DNA of 64,000 bases from Tillus elongatus (lineage: Eukaryota > Arthropoda > Insecta > Coleoptera > Cleridae), in NCBI GenBank assembly GCA_964006375.1, contig OZ023262.1:93445654-93509653 (forward strand), given 5' to 3'. A program made the position numbers and the translations under genes. Below are positions 59,930-64,000 of the stretch, in pieces (the first letter of the stretch is position 1; every line of letters starts with the position of its first letter). Under the pieces are notes generated by a model. The model saw only the letters and a program-made list of their open reading frames with translations, was not told where the DNA came from and did no database searches.

Positions 59930-60205
59930 CACATTTTGCAGCAATACCGCCTTTAAACCTCTGTCTACCCCGCACAACACCCATATTCACGCCAGGTCCC
60001 GTAACTTTCTTGGGGGGTTGCTCCTTAGAAAATTGTCTTGTGCTTTATGCTTTAAAGGTGGTTGTATGTATGTACAAGTGCAAGGAGAACCCCCGTGTTT
60101 TTGGGTGAGCGGACAGAAACTCTTTTCATTCTGGGCGTTCTTCTACCCCTTATGCGTACATAAAATCACCCTGAATACATAAACCACAAGAACTTCTTTA
60201 TGATC
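59930..60205. repeat. Foldback element related to 48915-49265
   Basis: TCCCGTAACTTTCTTGG at 59996 matches 49188. ACAACACCCATATTCACG and the complement of GTTCTTCTACCCCTTATGCG form the arms. Confidence 0.55.
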
Positions 60206-61511
60206 AGCTTTCTAGTGTATTTTTTGTTGAGTATATTTCCTGTTTATCAATTGCTTTGTTTGAGTTTTGTTACCATATTACTGTATAAATATTTATGTTA
60301 CAGATCATGTTTTGGCTTTGTCTTGGTTTTTGCTGTTCCTCACTGAATAAAATAATTTTTTATAACTTTTGATATAAAGCTAAATCACCAATATATTATA
60401 TATTATGCTTGCGAAAATTCACTGCAGTAACGCACTTGCTGCGTCCCAACATTTTTTGGTTTTGTTCTAGAAGCGTTGGAAAATTTCGTTGAAAGAAATA
60501 TAAATAGAACTATTTCTTTTAAATCGCTACCGTAAGGCACTCGCTGCTCCAGAGTTTGTAAAGGGGGCATTTGCATTAAAACTTTGCCCATCATAGCACC
60601 GAATTTACTTACAACTTCCCATGTATCTGATTCAACTTGCTGAAGATTCATATTGTGATAATAAAGTTTGGTGACCCCCTGTACGTAGATAACTTCTTCG
60701 TGTTTAATTTTGCGTTCATATTGGATAAGTTCGTAAGTGATTTAATAACGAAATTAGACTAATCTAGTGTGATAAACGTATGTGTGGTAGCTTTCGTTAA
60801 TCTAAGGGCATCAGGTAAAACCACTTCTGCAAAAGCCACTAAATTTGCCCCATAATAGATGTCCCACAGTCGGTTAGTGATTCGGTTGCGTTACAAATTT
60901 CTCTCTCCTCGTCCAATAACATGCAAATGTATGTAAAACAGCCATCAAATTACATAACGCCGAATCACGAGCATGTTTTAGCATCGCCTTTGCTTCTTGC
61001 ATTCTGGGATAACCGAACACGGACTTTGCGTAATGTCGGATTATGAGTAGAAGACTAATTGATTTATATAACACTGGTTTGATGTATCTAATGCCATATT
61101 TAATATAAATTTAAGCCCCAACTTCTGCCAGCTGATGAGATATTCACGTTTCCCGGCGTAATCTCATTTTACGTCGTCGCTGCTAATTTGGCGAGTCGAC
61201 AAACAATAAGTATGAATTCATGCGAAGATTTAGCAAACTGAAAACAGAAGCGTCAGTATAATGGTCTCATTTCCAGCTTGTCTTTTCCAATATAAATAAC
61301 AAAGAGACCTGAAAAAGCAAACGCTGATGCAGCAAAAGCAAAACTTATAACACTTTTTAGGAAGTAGCTATATTAATCTAAATATATAAAATAATAAACC
61401 GACAAACTGACTAACTGATATACCAACGCACAGCCCCATCTACTGGGTCTATCGACTTAAAATTTTGGAAAGACGTGTCTGTTATAAGGTAGGAGAGCAT
61501 TCAGAAAGTAA
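60206..61511. other. Mostly unassigned DNA with an isolated AHR left end
   Basis: 60395-60445 is an inverted AHR left end, and 60530-60555 a worn second one. GGTGACCCCCTGTACGTA near 60670 resembles a mariner-type terminal repeat. Open frames on the minus strand at 60403-60651 and 60874-61074 are not recognised. Confidence 0.4.
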
Positions 61512-61638
61512 TTTTAGTGAACTTTAAAAAAATAATAATAATGAAGAGATCCCGACTTTTGAATTTTGAAAAAATTTCTTCAACTGAGCGCAAATTTGGC
61601 TCCCTAGAACACATATCCTGGGTCAGTTTCAATTTATA

Positions 61639-61735
<97 letters not shown>
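61512..61735 (-). repeat. AHR right end with (TA)n
   Basis: Right-end stem-loop at 61513-61545, GATCCCGACTTTTGAATTTT, the GGGTCAGTTTC block, and (TA)n at 61638-61733. Confidence 0.7.
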
Positions 61736-62559
61736 CAGAGTAACGTTTTTAGATAGAAGATTTAGTATTGGCAATTGACACTATAAGCTATTTTTCTATA
61801 TTAATTGGAGATATGTTTTGTCTTAAAAAATTCCGGTTTTGCAAAGGTAGGATGTTGAAAATGGTAATAGGATACGAAATATTATTGTTTTCAGTGCAGA
61901 AGTTTAATCATTCAACCCTGTTCAAAATTCATAGAGTCATTTATTACTAAATTGTCTCTTGATTACTCTCCATGCCGTGAAATTTATTAAAATTTCTTCG
62001 GGAGTTGAGAAACTTTTGGGGGTATTTTGAAATGGATCCCTAGCCCACTCTTAACTTTCCACCAAGTTGAAATCGGCAATAAAATACTTTTTTGAAATTC
62101 TTTGTCAGCTAAATCATTTTCAGTGATTACAAAAACAATTTCCACAAGTTGTTTCACAGGTTTGTAAGTACACGTTCGCATTTTCAAAATTTTCTAGGGT
62201 TTTTGATTTACATGGTTGCTCCATTATTCCAGATTTTAACAGAAGGCATTAACTTTATAACTCGTATCCAACATATGTGTGTCCTCTCCTTCGAATTGAA
62301 GATACAAGGTATATAATTTCTCAAATGTGTGAACTAAGTAACTCAGTATCATCACAAATAAATCATCTCGAAACTTATCAGCTACCGATCGGCTTTTTTC
62401 CTAGAAAAAAGGGCATTTTCATTTCATAATTCAAAAACAAGTTGCAAAAATGTCCCAAGTGATAACCATCTTGTCTCGCAATAAAACATAATTGAGATTA
62501 TAAATTGAATCGAAAATATTAAAAGATTGGAAAGCGCTGATTTGAATTTGAGTTTCAGT
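61736..62559. other. Unassigned DNA
   Basis: No gene or repeat recognised. Confidence 0.4.
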
Positions 62560-62760
62560 ATATTCGTTATTATACTAGATACTAGAAAAGACTATGTCAT
62601 TACGGTGTGTCTTGAGCTGCATCTCATAAAATTATTTTCACAATTACAGGTGGATCATAAGTAGGTTGTGATACAAATGTTCTTTTTTTAATGCAACACC
62701 CCTTATGTTATTGAATTTCTGCATTTTCGAACTAATTATAATGCGCGTTTTTAGAACAAC
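62560..62760 (-). repeat. AHR interior fragment
   Basis: CAGTATATTCGTTATTATAC, GTGTCTTGAGCTGCATCT and the worn GGATCATAAGTAGG block, as in minus-strand units. Confidence 0.6.
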
Positions 62761-62869
62761 AACTCGTTTTATGTTTTCGAATTATTTCATTCATCAATTT
62801 TGCAACCTTGTATGTTCGTGGCAGACATAAAAAATTGTGATATGGCGTTATTACCAATATATAGCGGAC

Positions 62870-63215
62870 TCATATAAAAATTACGCGTCGGTCGGACTTT
62901 GGTTTTGGGTTCTAGGAGCCCAACTTCGGGCTAATTTGAAAAAATCTTTGTCAAGTCTCACCATTGATACCTCTTTGTTAGAGAATTTTTGTTAATAAAA
63001 ATTCGCTAAAAGAGCGGGCCCTTACAGGAAGTGTTAACTAGTGGCATTATTTTAAAATGTACTTCATTTAGGCAACATATCCACGAAATTTCATCGCTCT
63101 GTAATTTTCGGAGATATTTTTTTTTTGAAAGAAAACTCAAAATTTTCCCTGAAAAACTTGTTCGACTTTCCTGGCTAACGAACTGGTCCAAGCTATTAAG
63201 AAAAGAATTCACTAA
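62870..63215 (+). repeat. AHR right end and a further interior fragment
   Basis: GGTTTTGGGTTCTAGGAGCC, ACCTCTTTGTTAG and a stem-loop at about 62979-63010. 63060-63215 then holds the TTTCCTGGCTAACGAAC block and a truncated right end. Confidence 0.6.
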
Positions 63216-64000
63216 AAACAAACCGCATCTGGGAATGGACCTGCGAATTTGACATTAAATTACGAAATTAGGCTATTGAAAATAGAAAGTAGTAGCTGCC
63301 GCGTATGTAGAGTTTAATAAAGTTTCAATTAATAGCCATATCCCCACTTACACAATTACAAGTATTATAAAAAATGCATTCATTAGAAGGTATAACAGTA
63401 AAAATGTGACACGTCTCTTAAAAAGTATATTTTTGAAAGCATTTTCGTATTAAAATTAACTTCAAAGAATTAATGTAATGATATAAGTAGACATTATGAA
63501 CGTTAAAAAAAATTATAATTAAATGATATACGGCAAACCTGTAAAAATTGCAGGTAAAAGTTTTCAAAACATCACTATGTAAAAATCGGATTATTTGACA
63601 CAACACATTAATTACATACAGAAATTATTATACTACATACCGAAAACTGAGTTTACTTACAACCGCATTAATAAACCCTTAATAAATAATTAACCCCCCC
63701 CCCCCCCCCCCAAAAGATAGTAACATGTAGCAAAAATTAAATTACACAGGGTCTTCTTGTCTGAAAATGTTGTAACAATAATATGACATTTCTCAAATAT
63801 ATGGAAGTCAACCAATAATCGTTGGAAATGATATTGTCGACCTAAAAAAAAACAAGTGAAAAGGTTCAATTTAAAGACGATTTTTTTATAATCACATTCA
63901 ACTAATTAACCTAATTTGTGGATGAAAACGTTATCTCTAATAGTCAATCGAGGTTTTTCGGGCAGTATATTAATTTCAGACGTAACATACACGTCAGCGC
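63216..64000. other. Unassigned AT-rich DNA with a poly-C run
   Basis: No gene recognised. A run of 18 C at 63694-63711 is exceptional in this AT-rich setting. Confidence 0.6.

Noticed and set aside
60403..61074. Two minus-strand open frames that look protein-like
   Set aside because: No motif, splice site or repeat relationship could be identified, so no gene is called.

Overview
This is a nuclear DNA segment from an arthropod, most likely an insect with a large, AT-rich genome. The evidence is GT-AG introns, insect-type errantivirus, mariner, hAT and non-LTR elements, a tRNA-derived SINE, and one exon of a lachesin/DIP-type immunoglobulin cell-surface gene. Nothing prokaryotic is present, and the species cannot be fixed from the sequence. 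Only one host coding exon is recognisable (36851-37009, minus strand). Nearly everything else is mobile DNA or microsatellite, so the window probably lies in or beside very long introns of that gene.

Layout. 1-1836 and 7240-8090 hold two copies of one mariner-like element with 41 residues between the second and third catalytic acids; the first has a 96-bp intron in its transposase. 2191-5222, 8954-10922, 25078-31212, 36349-43319, 46787-49650 and 52925-63215 are dominated by one repeat family, called AHR here. An AHR unit has a left end with the small stem-loop GACGCAGCAAGTGCGTT and a right end folding as TTAGTGAATTTT...AAAATTCACTAA. Between them lie conserved blocks and a (CA)n/(TA)n tract at a fixed place. 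A variant, AHR-b, has the left-end motif at both ends. 11155-11865 is a partial LTR element. 12041-22832 is an old plus-strand errantivirus-like element, split by a young, structurally complete minus-strand relative (13337-21007) with 401-bp LTRs, a tRNA-Ser-like primer site, a polypurine tract, a 4-bp target duplication, gag, pol and env.

Further right are palindromic foldback elements (23300-24195, 24506-24843, 48915-49265, 59930-60205) and a truncated non-LTR element with RNase H (31502-32330). A mariner-like element with very long inverted repeats lies at 33151-35703, and decayed relatives lie at 5850-6850, 35886-36320 and 38756-39830. The series ends with a non-LTR element with a near-open reverse transcriptase frame (43445-45767), an internally deleted hAT element with an exact 8-bp target duplication (49759-52066), and a tRNA-derived SINE (52094-52330).

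No gene pathway can be assembled from the window. What it records is layered transposition: elements nest in elements, and about thirty long (TA)n tracts mostly sit at one internal position of AHR. The strongest candidate for something undescribed is AHR itself: hairpins at both ends, insertion into T-runs shown by two nested copies, and an embedded microsatellite. That structure recalls non-autonomous Helentron-type elements, but this is inference.
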